From the NCBI RefSeq assembly GCF_015840335.1, contig NZ_CP060395.1, positions 1,240,001 through 1,304,000 on the forward strand: DNA of 64,000 nt. Direction: 5' to 3'. Below are positions 27,860 to 37,858 of the stretch, piece after piece. Every line of letters starts with the position of its first letter. Position 1 is the first letter of the stretch. The position numbers were made by a program, and so were the translations under genes. A model generated the notes under the pieces. That model did no database searches and was not told the origin of the DNA. It worked only from the letters and a program-made list of their open reading frames with translations. The stretch is from Synechococcus sp. CBW1108 (lineage in GTDB: Bacteria > Cyanobacteriota > Cyanobacteriia > PCC-6307 > Cyanobiaceae).

Positions 27860-28363
27860 ATGGCCTCCAATCCAGCCGCTCCCACCGGCGCCCCCCCGAT
27901 CGACATCGGCATCCCGGAAGCCCAGCGCCTCCAGATCGCCGCGGGGCTGGGCCAGGTGCTGGCCGACAGCACCGTGCTGTACGCCAAGACCCACGGCTTC
28001 CACTGGAACGTGACCGGGCCGATGTTCAACACCCTGCACCTGATGTTCATGGAGCAGTACACCGAACTCTGGATGGCCTTAGACGCCATCGCCGAGCGCA
28101 TCCGCGCCCTTGGCTGCCCAGCCCCCTACGGCGGCGCCACCTATGCGGGCATCTCCTCAATTCCCGAAACTGCAGGCGTGCCCGGTGCCCTGGCCATGGT
28201 GCGCGAGCTGGTGGAGGGCCACGAAGCGGTGGCCCGCACGATCCGCAGCGTGTTTGCCACCGCCGATGGCGCCAACGACCAGCCCACCGCCGACCTGCTC
28301 ACCCAGCGGCTGCAGATCCACGAGAAGACCGCCTGGATGCTGCGCAGCCTGCTGGAGGCCTGA
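27860..28363 (+). CDS. dps: Dps-family ferritin-like DNA-protection protein
   Basis: This 167-residue four-helix ferritin-like protein forms dodecamers that oxidise and store iron and protect DNA from peroxide. The inter-subunit ferroxidase ligands are visible in KTHGFHWNVTGPMFNTLHLM (two His) and ALDAIAERIRALG (Asp and Glu). The N-terminal 15 residues are Ala/Pro-rich with no clear DNA-binding lysines. The ATG at 27860 fits the family length. It is divergent from the MCE operon and 58 bp before pyrG. Confidence 0.92.
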   Translation: MASNPAAPTGAPPIDIGIPEAQRLQIAAGLGQVLADSTVLYAKTHGFHWNVTGPMFNTLHLMFMEQYTELWMALDAIAERIRALGCPAPYGGATYAGISSIPETAGVPGALAMVRELVEGHEAVARTIRSVFATADGANDQPTADLLTQRLQIHEKTAWMLRSLLEA

Positions 28364-28403
28364 GCCGCAGGGGCGAGGGTGCTTGGGGCGCCCGGTACAT
28401 TGA

Positions 28404-30053
<1,650 letters not shown>

Positions 30054-30379
30054 GCGGCGAGGATCTGCTCTCACCTGAGTTCACAGGCGGGCAAAGGGCC
30101 CCTGAAAGTTTATCCACGCTTGGCGTGTCGATCAACGCTGCCGACTACGGCCTCCAGCAGGGCGGTGCCGAACCCTAAAACCCTGACAACTGCGCCGGTA
30201 CCTGCAACCAGCCCGCCCTAGCGACCGAAAGCCTTTGAGCAACAACTACCCGCCCAGCTCCGCCCCTGGAGGCCCTTCGGCACTGGAAGGCATAAAACGT
30301 TGCTGGCTCGCCATGTAGGACAGCCACGTCCTCTGCCAGGAGAATCGATGGGATCTCCCTGCTGGCCCCGGCAAGCCCT
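30054..30379. other. Gene-free interval between pyrG and queE
   Basis: I see no convincing protein or RNA gene here. A short perfect hairpin, CACGC-TTG-GCGTG at 30115-30127, has no T-run and is a weak candidate terminator. I looked for a preQ1 riboswitch ahead of queE and found no matching pseudoknot sequence. AGGAG at about 30339-30343 belongs to a short frame that stops before the queE start. Confidence 0.4.
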
Positions 30380-31051
30380 TTGACCCCTGCGCCCCAGCCA
30401 CCGACACCCAATCCGAATCCACCACCGGCACCGCCCAGCCAGGCCCTGCCGGTGGTGGAAACCTTCCACTCCCTGCAGGGGGAAGGGATCCACGCCGGCC
30501 GCAGCGCCTTCTTCATCCGCCTGGCGGGCTGCGGCGTGGGCTGCAGCTGGTGCGACACCAAGCATTCCTGGGCCGCGGCGCCCCACCCCCTGCGCCCACT
30601 GGCCGAGCTGGCCGCCGAAGCCGCCTCAGCTGCAGCAGCAGGGGCCGCCTTTGTGGTTGTCACCGGCGGCGAACCCCTGCATCACGAGCTCTCCGCCCTC
30701 TGCGCCGCCCTCGCCAGCAGCGGCCTGCCCCTGCATCTGGAGACCAGCGGCGTCGATCCCCTGAGCGGCCGCTTCGACTGGATCACCCTCTCACCCAAAG
30801 CCCACCGGCCGCCCACAACCGAGCTGCTGGCGAGCTGCCACGAACTCAAGGTGGTGGTGCACGGGGCCGGCGATCTGGCCTTCGCCGAAGCCATGGCGGC
30901 AGCGGCCGCCGCCGCTGGCAACCAGCCAGCGCTGCTGCTGCAGCCGGGCTGGGACTCGCAGAGCGGCCAGGCCCTGGCCACGGCCCACGTGCTGCGGCAT
31001 CCCCAATGGCGGCTCAGTCTCCAGAGCCACAAGTGGCTGGGGCTGCGCTGA
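30380..31051 (+). CDS. queE: 7-carboxy-7-deazaguanine synthase
   Basis: This radical-SAM enzyme turns 6-carboxytetrahydropterin into 7-carboxy-7-deazaguanine on the queuosine pathway. Residues 51, 55 and 58 form the Cys-x3-Cys-x2-Cys cluster motif (CGVGCSWCDTKHSW), preceded by VETFHSLQGEGIHAGRSAFF. The TGGEPL loop and HELKVVVHG follow, as in QueE. Length is about 223. The start is uncertain: TTG 30380 gives a Pro-rich N-terminus, and GTG codons at 30452/30455 would begin right at VVETFHS. queC follows on the same strand after the ecotin gene on the other strand. Confidence 0.9.
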   Translation: MTPAPQPPTPNPNPPPAPPSQALPVVETFHSLQGEGIHAGRSAFFIRLAGCGVGCSWCDTKHSWAAAPHPLRPLAELAAEAASAAAAGAAFVVVTGGEPLHHELSALCAALASSGLPLHLETSGVDPLSGRFDWITLSPKAHRPPTTELLASCHELKVVVHGAGDLAFAEAMAAAAAAAGNQPALLLQPGWDSQSGQALATAHVLRHPQWRLSLQSHKWLGLR

Positions 31052-31573
31052 TCACTGCAGGCGGGCCGGCCGCTCCTGGACCTCGGCCTTCCACAGCCGC
31101 CAGCGCAGCTCCAGCGGCCGGGGCGCATCCACCACGATCGGTTGGCTGGCGTTGTAGGGCACCACAAAGGCCTTGCCAGCCATCGGCACAAAGGCGCGGC
31201 GCCGGGGCTGATCCGGCGGGCAGGCCATGCGGGTGGAGGCCAGCTGCCCCACATCGGTGACCCGATAGAGCAGGGGGCCGCCCGGCTGGGCGGGCTTCAC
31301 GGGCCGCAGCTTGCCGCCGAAGGTCTGCCGGTTGCAATCGAGCTCCACCATCTGGCCCACGATCAGCTGGACCCGCCAGTCGGCGGGGTTGGTTGACAGC
31401 GCCGGATCGGCCTGGGGAGGCAGCACCCCCGGCAGCTGGATCACCCAGCGGCGATCGCCGGCGGCGGGTTTGGGATGGCTCGAGAGATCGAGCCGGGGGA
31501 TCGCGGCTGCGGAGCCCCCAAGCAGCATGGCCACTGCAACCCAGGCCTGAAAGCGAACGCGCACCATCAACAC
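31052..31573 (-). CDS. eco: Ecotin-family serine protease inhibitor
   Basis: The 173 residues start with a signal peptide (AWVAVAMLLGGSAAA) and then follow periplasmic ecotin: RRWVIQLPGV, VQLIVGQMVELDCNRQTFGG, STRMACPPD, and PYNASQPIVVDAP with RWRLWKAEV at the end. Cys80 and Cys118 match the single disulfide that holds the protease-binding loop. The position equal to the reactive Met84 of E. coli ecotin (STMMACP) is Arg115, which would favour trypsin-like targets. Ecotins are dimeric periplasmic inhibitors. The stop abuts the convergent queE stop. Confidence 0.85.
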   Translation of the reverse strand: MLMVRVRFQAWVAVAMLLGGSAAAIPRLDLSSHPKPAAGDRRWVIQLPGVLPPQADPALSTNPADWRVQLIVGQMVELDCNRQTFGGKLRPVKPAQPGGPLLYRVTDVGQLASTRMACPPDQPRRRAFVPMAGKAFVVPYNASQPIVVDAPRPLELRWRLWKAEVQERPARLQ

Positions 31574-31625
31574 TTTGCCTTTGCACTGCCGCCATCGTGG
31601 CGTGAATGGCCATCGGTCGCCTCAG

Positions 31626-31651
31626 GGAGGATGTACATCTGTACAACCTCC
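31626..31651. repeat. 26-bp palindromic element, copy 2
   Basis: Arms GGAGGATGTACA and TGTACAACCTCC around a TC spacer pair at 11 of 12 positions, better than copy 1 at 20994-21019, of which it is an inverted match. It lies between the ecotin gene and the proposed queC start, so it may sit in the 5' region of the queC message or in both promoters. Confidence 0.8.
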
Positions 31652-31683
31652 CGAAGCGGCTCGCGAATCAGACCCTCGCCCCC

Positions 31684-32376
31684 GTGTCCATCCCCCACCA
31701 ACCCACCGGCCGCCGATCCACTGCTCGCCAGCCGACCGCGATCGCCCTGCTCTCCGGCGGCCTGGATTCAGCCACCGCCGCGGCCCTGGCGATCGAAGCC
31801 GGTTATCGGGTGATCGGGCTGTCGCTGGATTACGGCCAGCGCCATCGCCGCGAACTGCAGGCCGCCGCCGAACTCGCCCCGCTCCTGGGACTGGCTGAAC
31901 ACCACACCATCGCCGTCAACCTGGCCGCCTGGGGTGGCTCCGCCCTCACCGACACCGCCATCGCCGTACCCAGCGCCGGGGTTGAGGCGGGCATAATCCC
32001 GAGCACCTACGTGCCGGGACGCAACACCGTGTTCATCGCCTTGGCGCTGAGCCTGGCTGAGGCCCGCGGCGCCCAGAAGCTGGTGCTGGGCGTAAATGCT
32101 GTCGACTACTCCGGCTACCCCGACTGCCGCCCCGACTACCTCGAAGCCTTCCAGACCCTGGCTGAGCTGGCCAGCAAGGCCGGCCGCGAAGGCCGCGCGG
32201 CCCAGCTCTGGGCACCCCTGGTGAGCTGGAGCAAAACCCGGATCGTGCAGGAGGCCCGGCGGCTGGGCGTGCCGATCGAGCGCACCTGGAGCTGCTACGA
32301 GGGTGGCGAGCGGCCCTGCGGCGTGTGCGACAGCTGCCGCATTCGCGATGCCGCCCTGCTGGCAGCCGGGGTATGA
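31684..32376 (+). CDS. queC: 7-cyano-7-deazaguanine synthase
   Basis: This ATP-dependent enzyme converts CDG to preQ0, the step after QueE. The PP-loop ATP-binding motif [16 protein letters not shown] lies near the N-terminus, followed by [11 protein letters not shown] and [14 protein letters not shown]. The zinc site is C-x8-C-x2-C-x2-C in [16 protein letters not shown]. The GTG at 31684 gives about 230 residues, the family size. The frame is open upstream to 31606, but that part runs through the palindromic element and adds no known domain. The stop overlaps the pabB start as ATGA. Confidence 0.93.
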   Translation: MSIPHQPTGRRSTARQPTAIALLSGGLDSATAAALAIEAGYRVIGLSLDYGQRHRRELQAAAELAPLLGLAEHHTIAVNLAAWGGSALTDTAIAVPSAGVEAGIIPSTYVPGRNTVFIALALSLAEARGAQKLVLGVNAVDYSGYPDCRPDYLEAFQTLAELASKAGREGRAAQLWAPLVSWSKTRIVQEARRLGVPIERTWSCYEGGERPCGVCDSCRIRDAALLAAGV

Positions 32377-33710
32377 GCCCGCCCCGCCACCGCGAGCCCC
32401 TGCATCACCCCCTGCCCTGGCGGGATCCCTGGCCCCTGGTGCAAGCCCTGGCGGCCGAGCTGGGCAGGGAGGGTCTGGTGTGGCTCGATAGCGATGGCAG
32501 CGCCCAGGGCCCCTGCAGCCGCCTCGGCCTGGCGCCCCTAGAGCAGCGCATCTGCCGCGGCCTGCCGGGGGAGGCCCGAGCCAGGGATCCATTTGCGCTG
32601 CTGGCCGATCTGGCGGCGGGCGGCGGCCATTGGATGGGCTGGCTCAGCTACGAAGCCGGGGCCTGGGTGGAGCCCGCACCCCATTGGCAGTCGCCCGACA
32701 TGGCCCTGCTCTGGGCCGCCCGCCACGACCCGGTGCTGGTGTTTGACCATGGCAGCCAGCAGCAGTGGCTCGAGGGTCAAGATCCAGGGCGGCTGAGCAG
32801 CTTCGCTGCCCTGTTGGAGCGGCTTGATCTAGGCACCGCGCCTGCGAGCCAACCGCCGGCCGCGATCGCGCCAGCCTCCTGGCACTGGCACACGCCCCCC
32901 GAGCGCTTCGCCGATCAGGTGGAGCAAGTGTTGGCCTGGATCGCCAGCGGCGATCTTTTCCAAGCCAATCTCACCGCCTGCTGCGAGCAGCAACTGGCGA
33001 ACCCCGCCGATCCCCTGGAGCTCTACGGCCGCCTGCGCCGCAGCTGCGCCGCACCCTTCGGTGGCCTGGCGGTCGCCGGAGCGGCAGCGGCTGGTGAGGC
33101 GGTGCTCTCGGCCTCCCCGGAACGGTTCCTGCGGCTGGATGGAACGGGGCAGGTGGAAACGCGGCCGATCAAGGGCACCCGGCCCCGCCACCAGCACCCC
33201 GACGCCGATGCCGACGCCGCCGCCGACCTGGTCACCAGTGCCAAGGACCGGGCTGAGAATGTGATGATCGTTGACCTGCTGCGCAACGACCTGGGGCGGG
33301 TGTGCCTGCCGGGCTCGATCCAGGTGCCCCAACTGGTGGGGCTGGAAAGTTATCGCCAGGTGCACCACCTCACCTCAGTAGTGCGGGGCCAGCTGGGCGA
33401 TGGGCTGAGCGCCATTGACCTGCTGCGGGCCTGCTGGCCGGGGGGCTCGATCACCGGGGCCCCAAAAATCCGGGCCTGCCAGCGGCTGCACGGCCTGGAG
33501 CCGGTACCCCGGGGCCCCTACTGCGGCTCCCTGTTCCGGCTGGGGGCCGACGGGCAGTTCGACAGCAGCATCCTGATCCGCTCGCTGCTGCTGCGGGGCC
33601 AGCGGCTACGGGCCCACGCCGGCTGCGGCATCGTGGCCGACTCCGATCCCGCCGCCGAAGCCGAGGAGCTGGGCTGGAAACTGCAACCGCTGCTGGAGGC
33701 CCTGGCGTGA
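32373..33710 (+). CDS. pabB: Aminodeoxychorismate synthase component I
   Basis: This chorismate-utilising enzyme of the TrpE/PabB family makes 4-amino-4-deoxychorismate from chorismate for folate. The C-terminal catalytic domain shows [54 protein letters not shown] and [14 protein letters not shown], all chorismate-binding signatures. About 445 residues is typical of PabB rather than the longer TrpE. The following gene is an aminotransferase-like lyase for the next step, and the genes overlap by 4 bp on both sides, so queC-pabB-pabC is one coupled operon. Confidence 0.9.
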   Translation: MSPPRHREPLHHPLPWRDPWPLVQALAAELGREGLVWLDSDGSAQGPCSRLGLAPLEQRICRGLPGEARARDPFALLADLAAGGGHWMGWLSYEAGAWVEPAPHWQSPDMALLWAARHDPVLVFDHGSQQQWLEGQDPGRLSSFAALLERLDLGTAPASQPPAAIAPASWHWHTPPERFADQVEQVLAWIASGDLFQANLTACCEQQLANPADPLELYGRLRRSCAAPFGGLAVAGAAAAGEAVLSASPERFLRLDGTGQVETRPIKGTRPRHQHPDADADAAADLVTSAKDRAENVMIVDLLRNDLGRVCLPGSIQVPQLVGLESYRQVHHLTSVVRGQLGDGLSAIDLLRACWPGGSITGAPKIRACQRLHGLEPVPRGPYCGSLFRLGADGQFDSSILIRSLLLRGQRLRAHAGCGIVADSDPAAEAEELGWKLQPLLEALA

Positions 33711-34609
33711 ATCGCCCCCAGCCCATGGCCGCCGCGATTGCCTGGCTGGGGGATGGCTCGGGGCATGGTTGCTGGGGTAGCCCCGCTGACCTGGCCATAC
33801 CGCTCGACGATCGGGGCCTGCTGCTGGCCGACGGCCTGTTTGAAACGGTGCTGGTGGAGGCCGGCCGCGCCTGGCTGCTGGCGGAGCACCTGGAGCGCTG
33901 GCAGGGCTCGGCGGCCCTGCTGGGGCTGCCACCACCACCGGGGGCAGCGACCGTAGAGGGCCTGCTGGGCGCAGCCACCGCCCGCAGCGGCATCGGCACG
34001 GCCCTGGGCAGCAGCGGCGCCCTGCGGCTCAACTGGAGCCGGGGCAGCAGCGACCGGAGCAGCACCAGCCGGGGGATCGACCTGGCCGGCAACGACGAGC
34101 CCCGCTTCTGGCTGCAGCTCAGCGCCATCGAGCCCTGCTTCGCGCCGCTGCGGGTGATCGTCAGCCCCACCGAAACCCGCAGCGCCACCAGCCTGCTGAG
34201 CCGCTGCAAGAGCTTCGCCTATGGGGCCTCGATCCAGGCCCGCCGCCAGGCCCGCGCCGCCGGCGCCGACGATGCCCTGCTGCCCAGCTCAGCCGGCGGC
34301 CTCTGCTGCGGCACCACCGCCAACCTGCTGGTGTGGCGAGGGGACAGCTGGATCACCCCACCGCTGAGCAGCGGCTGCCTGCCGGGGGTGATGCGGCGGC
34401 GGGCCCTGGAGCGGGGGCTGGTGGCGGAGGCCGTGATCGGGGAACAGGATCTGCTCGGGGCTGGGGCGGCCTGGTTGATCAACAGCCTCGGCTGCCGGCC
34501 GATCAGCCACCTGGGCGCGGTGCCCCTGGCGAGCAGCGGCCAGCAGCCCGGCCAGCAGCCCGAAAAGTTCTGGCGCCAACTACTCCTGCCCGATCGCCCC
34601 TGCGGTTAG
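33707..34609 (+). CDS. pabC: 4-amino-4-deoxychorismate lyase (class IV aminotransferase fold)
   Basis: This 300-residue fold-type IV PLP enzyme releases pyruvate and p-aminobenzoate from aminodeoxychorismate. The start of the fold reads IPLDDRGLLLADGLFETVLV. The catalytic Lys is in LLSRCKSFAYGASIQARRQA, and the PLP phosphate loop is in GGLCCGTTANLLVW. A branched-chain or D-amino acid aminotransferase has the same fold, but overlap with pabB makes the lyase role likely. It starts with GTG inside the pabB stop region and ends in a 15-bp repeat tract. Confidence 0.85.
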   Translation: MNRPQPMAAAIAWLGDGSGHGCWGSPADLAIPLDDRGLLLADGLFETVLVEAGRAWLLAEHLERWQGSAALLGLPPPPGAATVEGLLGAATARSGIGTALGSSGALRLNWSRGSSDRSSTSRGIDLAGNDEPRFWLQLSAIEPCFAPLRVIVSPTETRSATSLLSRCKSFAYGASIQARRQARAAGADDALLPSSAGGLCCGTTANLLVWRGDSWITPPLSSGCLPGVMRRRALERGLVAEAVIGEQDLLGAGAAWLINSLGCRPISHLGAVPLASSGQQPGQQPEKFWRQLLLPDRPCG

Positions 34610-34649
34610 TTGCAATGCAGTCAGTTGCAACGCAGTCAATTGCAACCCA
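34605..34649. repeat. 15-bp tandem repeat, three copies
   Basis: GTTAGTTGCAATGCA, GTCAGTTGCAACGCA and GTCAATTGCAACCCA follow in register. The tract covers the pabC stop (34607-34609), the short gap, and the stop and last codons of the convergent secreted-protein gene, so both genes end within it. Confidence 0.9.
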
Positions 34650-35124
34650 TGGTGGAGATCCGATAGGTGAAGCCGGTGGCCGCCTGGTCGGCACTGGCAC
34701 CGATCTTGAAGTTGAGCTGGCTGACGGTTTTGCCGGGAATCGCCGGGAAGGGGCCCCACATGCGGCCCGTACCCATCTGGGGGGCGAACGACTCGTTGAT
34801 CACCTGCAGATTGGAGCCATCGGTGAACTTGAGGTAGCCCTGGATCGGGTAGGTGGCACTCACCGAGGAATCAGCTGTGAAGAAAAATTTGTAGATGGCG
34901 TAGGGCTGGGTCACGAAGAAATCGGTGTTCCAGTTCGGACGGCCAAACGGATTGCCCGGGCCCACTGTCTTGAGCACGATGTTGGTGGTGCCATTACCTC
35001 CCACCGGGGCCAGGAATTGGCAGGTTTGGGCCTGAACTGGAGCCAGGCCGGCAATCAAGGTGGTGCTGCAGAGAGTGGCCGCAGAGGCCGCCGCGAAGGC
35101 CGCCGCGAAGTAAGCACGCATCAA
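34636..35124 (-). CDS. Small secreted protein of unknown function
   Basis: This 162-residue protein has a clear Sec signal peptide (AAAFAAASAATLCSTTLIAG, cleavage likely after AQA near residue 33). The mature part is rich in Gly, Thr, Phe and Tyr, with beta-type character (YAIYKFFFTADSSVSATYPI), and has two cysteines (near the start and at the C-terminus, MGCN) that could form a disulfide. I do not recognise a family. It lies just beyond the 3' end of urtE on the same strand (the urtE start is at 35927) and reads away from the urea genes, so it may be a separate unit. Confidence 0.65.
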   Translation of the reverse strand: MMRAYFAAAFAAASAATLCSTTLIAGLAPVQAQTCQFLAPVGGNGTTNIVLKTVGPGNPFGRPNWNTDFFVTQPYAIYKFFFTADSSVSATYPIQGYLKFTDGSNLQVINESFAPQMGTGRMWGPFPAIPGKTVSQLNFKIGASADQAATGFTYRISTMGCN

Positions 35125-35159
35125 ATTTCAAAGTGAGATTAACCACCACCTATACAACC

Positions 35160-35927
35160 TCAAACGCTCAAGAATCGCTGGATCATCTCCGAACTGAGAT
35201 CTGCCATGGCGCCACTGGCCACAATTCCACCCTTCTGCATGGCGTAGTACCAGTCGGATTGGCGCACAAAGCTGGGGTGATGCTCCACCAGCAACACCGA
35301 AATACCTGTCTCCCGAATGATGCGGCTCACGGCCCGCTGGATGTCGAGCACCACCGATGGCTGGATGCCCTCGGTGGGTTCATCGAGCAGCAGCAGGCGG
35401 GGCTTGCCGAGCAGGGCTCGGGCGATGGCTAGTTGCTGCTGTTGACCACCGGAGAGGTCGCCACCACGGCGGGCCAGAAACTTCTCCAGTACGGGGAACA
35501 GCTCAAACACCAGCGGGTCGATATGGCGATGGCGACCCATACCCCCCGGCAGGGCTTCAAGGCCCAATAGTAGGTTTTCGCGCACGCTGAGCTGGGGAAT
35601 AATCTCTCGCCCCTGGGGCACGTAACCGATGCCGGCCCGGGCCCGGTGGTGCGGCAGTAGCGACGTCAGGTCCTTGTCCTCAAGCTGCACCGAACCACTG
35701 CGCTGGCGCAGCAAGCCGATGATCGTCTTAAGCAGGGTGGTCTTGCCGACACCGTTGAGGCCGATCAGACAGGCCATCTGGCCCGGCGCGATCGAGAGAT
35801 CGACGTTGCGCAGAATGTGGCTCTCGCCGTAGTAAACGTTGAGGCCACGGATGGCGAGTAGGTGCCCATCACTACCCTCGGGGGGATGGGGGGTGGCAGG
35901 TTCACCGCGGGAGATAGTGCTGGTCAT
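35160..35927 (-). CDS. urtE: Urea ABC transporter, ATP-binding protein UrtE
   Basis: This 255-residue ATPase of the branched-chain amino acid/urea class (LivF-like) has Walker A LIGLNGVGKTTLLKTIIG, signature DLSGGQQQQLAIARALL, Walker B LLLLDEPTEGIQP and YGESHILRNVDLSI near the start. It is the last gene of urtABCDE. The start overlaps the urtD stop by 4 bp. It pairs with UrtD to drive high-affinity urea import through UrtB and UrtC. Confidence 0.95.
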   Translation of the reverse strand: MTSTISRGEPATPHPPEGSDGHLLAIRGLNVYYGESHILRNVDLSIAPGQMACLIGLNGVGKTTLLKTIIGLLRQRSGSVQLEDKDLTSLLPHHRARAGIGYVPQGREIIPQLSVRENLLLGLEALPGGMGRHRHIDPLVFELFPVLEKFLARRGGDLSGGQQQQLAIARALLGKPRLLLLDEPTEGIQPSVVLDIQRAVSRIIRETGISVLLVEHHPSFVRQSDWYYAMQKGGIVASGAMADLSSEMIQRFLSV

Positions 35928-36670
35928 GCTGGGTCCTCAACTCCTAAGTACACCTCGATAACGCGAGGATCGCGCTGCACCTCATCCATGCTGCCCTCGC
36001 AGAGCACATGGCCCTCGTGCAGCACCGTGACTGGGCAATTGAGTTCGTGGATGAAGTCCATGTCGTGCTCGATCACCAGCACGGTGTGATCACCGGCGAG
36101 GCTGCGCAACAGCTCTCCGGTGCGCTCGGTCTCCTCATCGGAGAGCCCAGCGACTGGCTCATCCACCAGTAGAACCTCGGGATCCTGGGCCAGCAACATG
36201 GCGATCTCCAGCCACTGCTTCTGGCCGTGGGAGAGGCTGCCGGCCTGCTGGGAGGCGTGGACTTCCAGGCCCACAACGGCGAGCAGTTGCTGCACTCGGT
36301 CGCGCTGGGCGGCACTGAGGCTGCCAAACAGCAGGGTGAAGGGCGAATGGCTGCCCTTGACGGCCAACTCAAGATTGCGCCGTGGCGTGAGGTTGTGATA
36401 GACACGCGGCGCCTGGAACTTGCGGCCGATGCCGAGCCTGGCGATGCGGTGCTCGCTAATGCCCACCAGCGAGCGACCCCGGAAAAACACATCCCCCTTG
36501 GTAGGCCTCACCTTCCCGGTGATCACATCGAGGAAGGTGGTCTTGCCAGCGCCGTTGGGGCCGATAACGGCCCGCAGTTCGCCGGGAATGAGGGAGAGAT
36601 TGAGGTCATTGAGCGCCCAGAAGCCATCAAAGCTGACACTCACTTGGCGCAGTTCAAGCAGAGCAGTCAT
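35924..36670 (-). CDS. urtD: Urea ABC transporter, ATP-binding protein UrtD
   Basis: This LivG-like ATPase has Walker A VIGPNGAGKTTFLDVITGKV, the long loop typical of this class (LGIGRKFQAPRVYHNLTP), signature SLSHGQKQWLEIAMLL (the usual LSGGQ is here LSHGQ, as in other UrtD/LivG proteins) and Walker B LLVDEPVAGLSDEE. Residues total 248. It overlaps urtC by 4 bp upstream and urtE by 4 bp downstream, which points to translational coupling of the transporter subunits. Confidence 0.95.
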   Translation of the reverse strand: MTALLELRQVSVSFDGFWALNDLNLSLIPGELRAVIGPNGAGKTTFLDVITGKVRPTKGDVFFRGRSLVGISEHRIARLGIGRKFQAPRVYHNLTPRRNLELAVKGSHSPFTLLFGSLSAAQRDRVQQLLAVVGLEVHASQQAGSLSHGQKQWLEIAMLLAQDPEVLLVDEPVAGLSDEETERTGELLRSLAGDHTVLVIEHDMDFIHELNCPVTVLHEGHVLCEGSMDEVQRDPRVIEVYLGVEDPA

Positions 36671-37854
36671 GGCAAACCTCCAGATCCTGTGGAACCGGTT
36701 TCTTCAGCAAGGGCACGGGCTTCAATCTCGCGCTTCTCGGCCTGTACGAGTGGATCGAGGTCAAGGCCGGGATAGGTGGGAGCCAGCGGCGGCCAGCCCA
36801 CCATCGCCTGAATGTGGCGAAGCCCGCCTTTGCGCCACCAGCCCACTACCCCATCGGGCAGGGCTGTAACCACCAGCAGGAAAAGCCCCCCCTGAACGAA
36901 CAGCCAGGTTTCGGGTAGCTGTTCGCTGATCAGGCTCTTGGCGTAGTTGATCAACACCGCACCGAACACGGCGCCGATCAGGGTGCCGCGGCCCCCCACC
37001 GCCACCCAAATCACCATCTCAATCGAAAAGGGAACCGACATGAACTGGGGCGAAATAATGCCCGATTGCACGGTGTAGAGGGCACCACTGATACCGGCAA
37101 GAGCACCAGCGACGGTGAACACAAGGGTCTTGTAGGCGGTGGGGTTGTAGCCGGTGAAGCGCAGCCGCGGCTCGTCATCGCGCACTGCCACCAGGGCATC
37201 GCCAAAGCGACCGCTTGTAAGCCAGCGGCAGAGGAACCAGGCAGCCACCACGAGCAACACCGTGATCCAAAAGAGGTAACGCTGCATGCCATCGGAACCC
37301 ACCAGCTCACCGAAGAAGCGAGCGGTGTCTGTCTTGAGACCGTTGGTGCCGTTAATCAGCTTCTGCTGGCCGTTGAAGAAGTTAAAAAACACCAGCAGGG
37401 CCGCCTGGGTGAGGATCGAGAAGTACACCCCTTTGATGCGGTTACGAAATACAAGAAAGCCCAGTACTCCAGCCACAATCGCTGGAATCACCCAGATCGC
37501 CAAAAGCGTGAACAGGGGCGAATTGAACGGCTGCCAGAAGAGGGGCAGGCTCTTGACGCCATAGAGGCTGAAGAACTCCGGCAACTGGCCAGGCTCAAGC
37601 GAATTGAGCGAAAGATGCATACCCAGGGCATAGCCGCCGAGGGCAAAGAAGATTCCCTGACCAAGGCTAAGCAGGCCGGTGAAACCCCAGATCAGATCAA
37701 CACCCAGAGCGACGATGCCAAGAGCCAAAAAGCGACCGAGCAGGTTGAGCCGAAAGGGCGGCAACACGAAGGGCAGGATCAGGGCGGCCGCCACGATCAG
37801 AATCCAGGGCCACCAGCGACGCAGAAAAACGATAAGGAAAGGTGAGCTGCTCAT
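36667..37854 (-). CDS. urtC: Urea ABC transporter, permease UrtC
   Basis: This is a 395-residue LivM-like membrane permease with about ten hydrophobic helices. Family elements include ALGVDLIWGFTGLLSLGQGI near the N-terminus and VAVRDDEPRLRFTGYNPTAY, the cytoplasmic loop that contacts the ATPases. The C-terminus is hydrophilic and Glu-rich. It starts 4 bp downstream of the urtB stop and overlaps urtD. Confidence 0.95.
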   Translation of the reverse strand: MSSSPFLIVFLRRWWPWILIVAAALILPFVLPPFRLNLLGRFLALGIVALGVDLIWGFTGLLSLGQGIFFALGGYALGMHLSLNSLEPGQLPEFFSLYGVKSLPLFWQPFNSPLFTLLAIWVIPAIVAGVLGFLVFRNRIKGVYFSILTQAALLVFFNFFNGQQKLINGTNGLKTDTARFFGELVGSDGMQRYLFWITVLLVVAAWFLCRWLTSGRFGDALVAVRDDEPRLRFTGYNPTAYKTLVFTVAGALAGISGALYTVQSGIISPQFMSVPFSIEMVIWVAVGGRGTLIGAVFGAVLINYAKSLISEQLPETWLFVQGGLFLLVVTALPDGVVGWWRKGGLRHIQAMVGWPPLAPTYPGLDLDPLVQAEKREIEARALAEETGSTGSGGLP

Positions 37855-37858
37855 CGCC

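Noticed and set aside
30054-30379. preQ1 riboswitch ahead of queE
   Set aside because: No matching stem-loop plus A-rich tail pseudoknot was seen. The only hairpin is 5 bp and lacks a partner.
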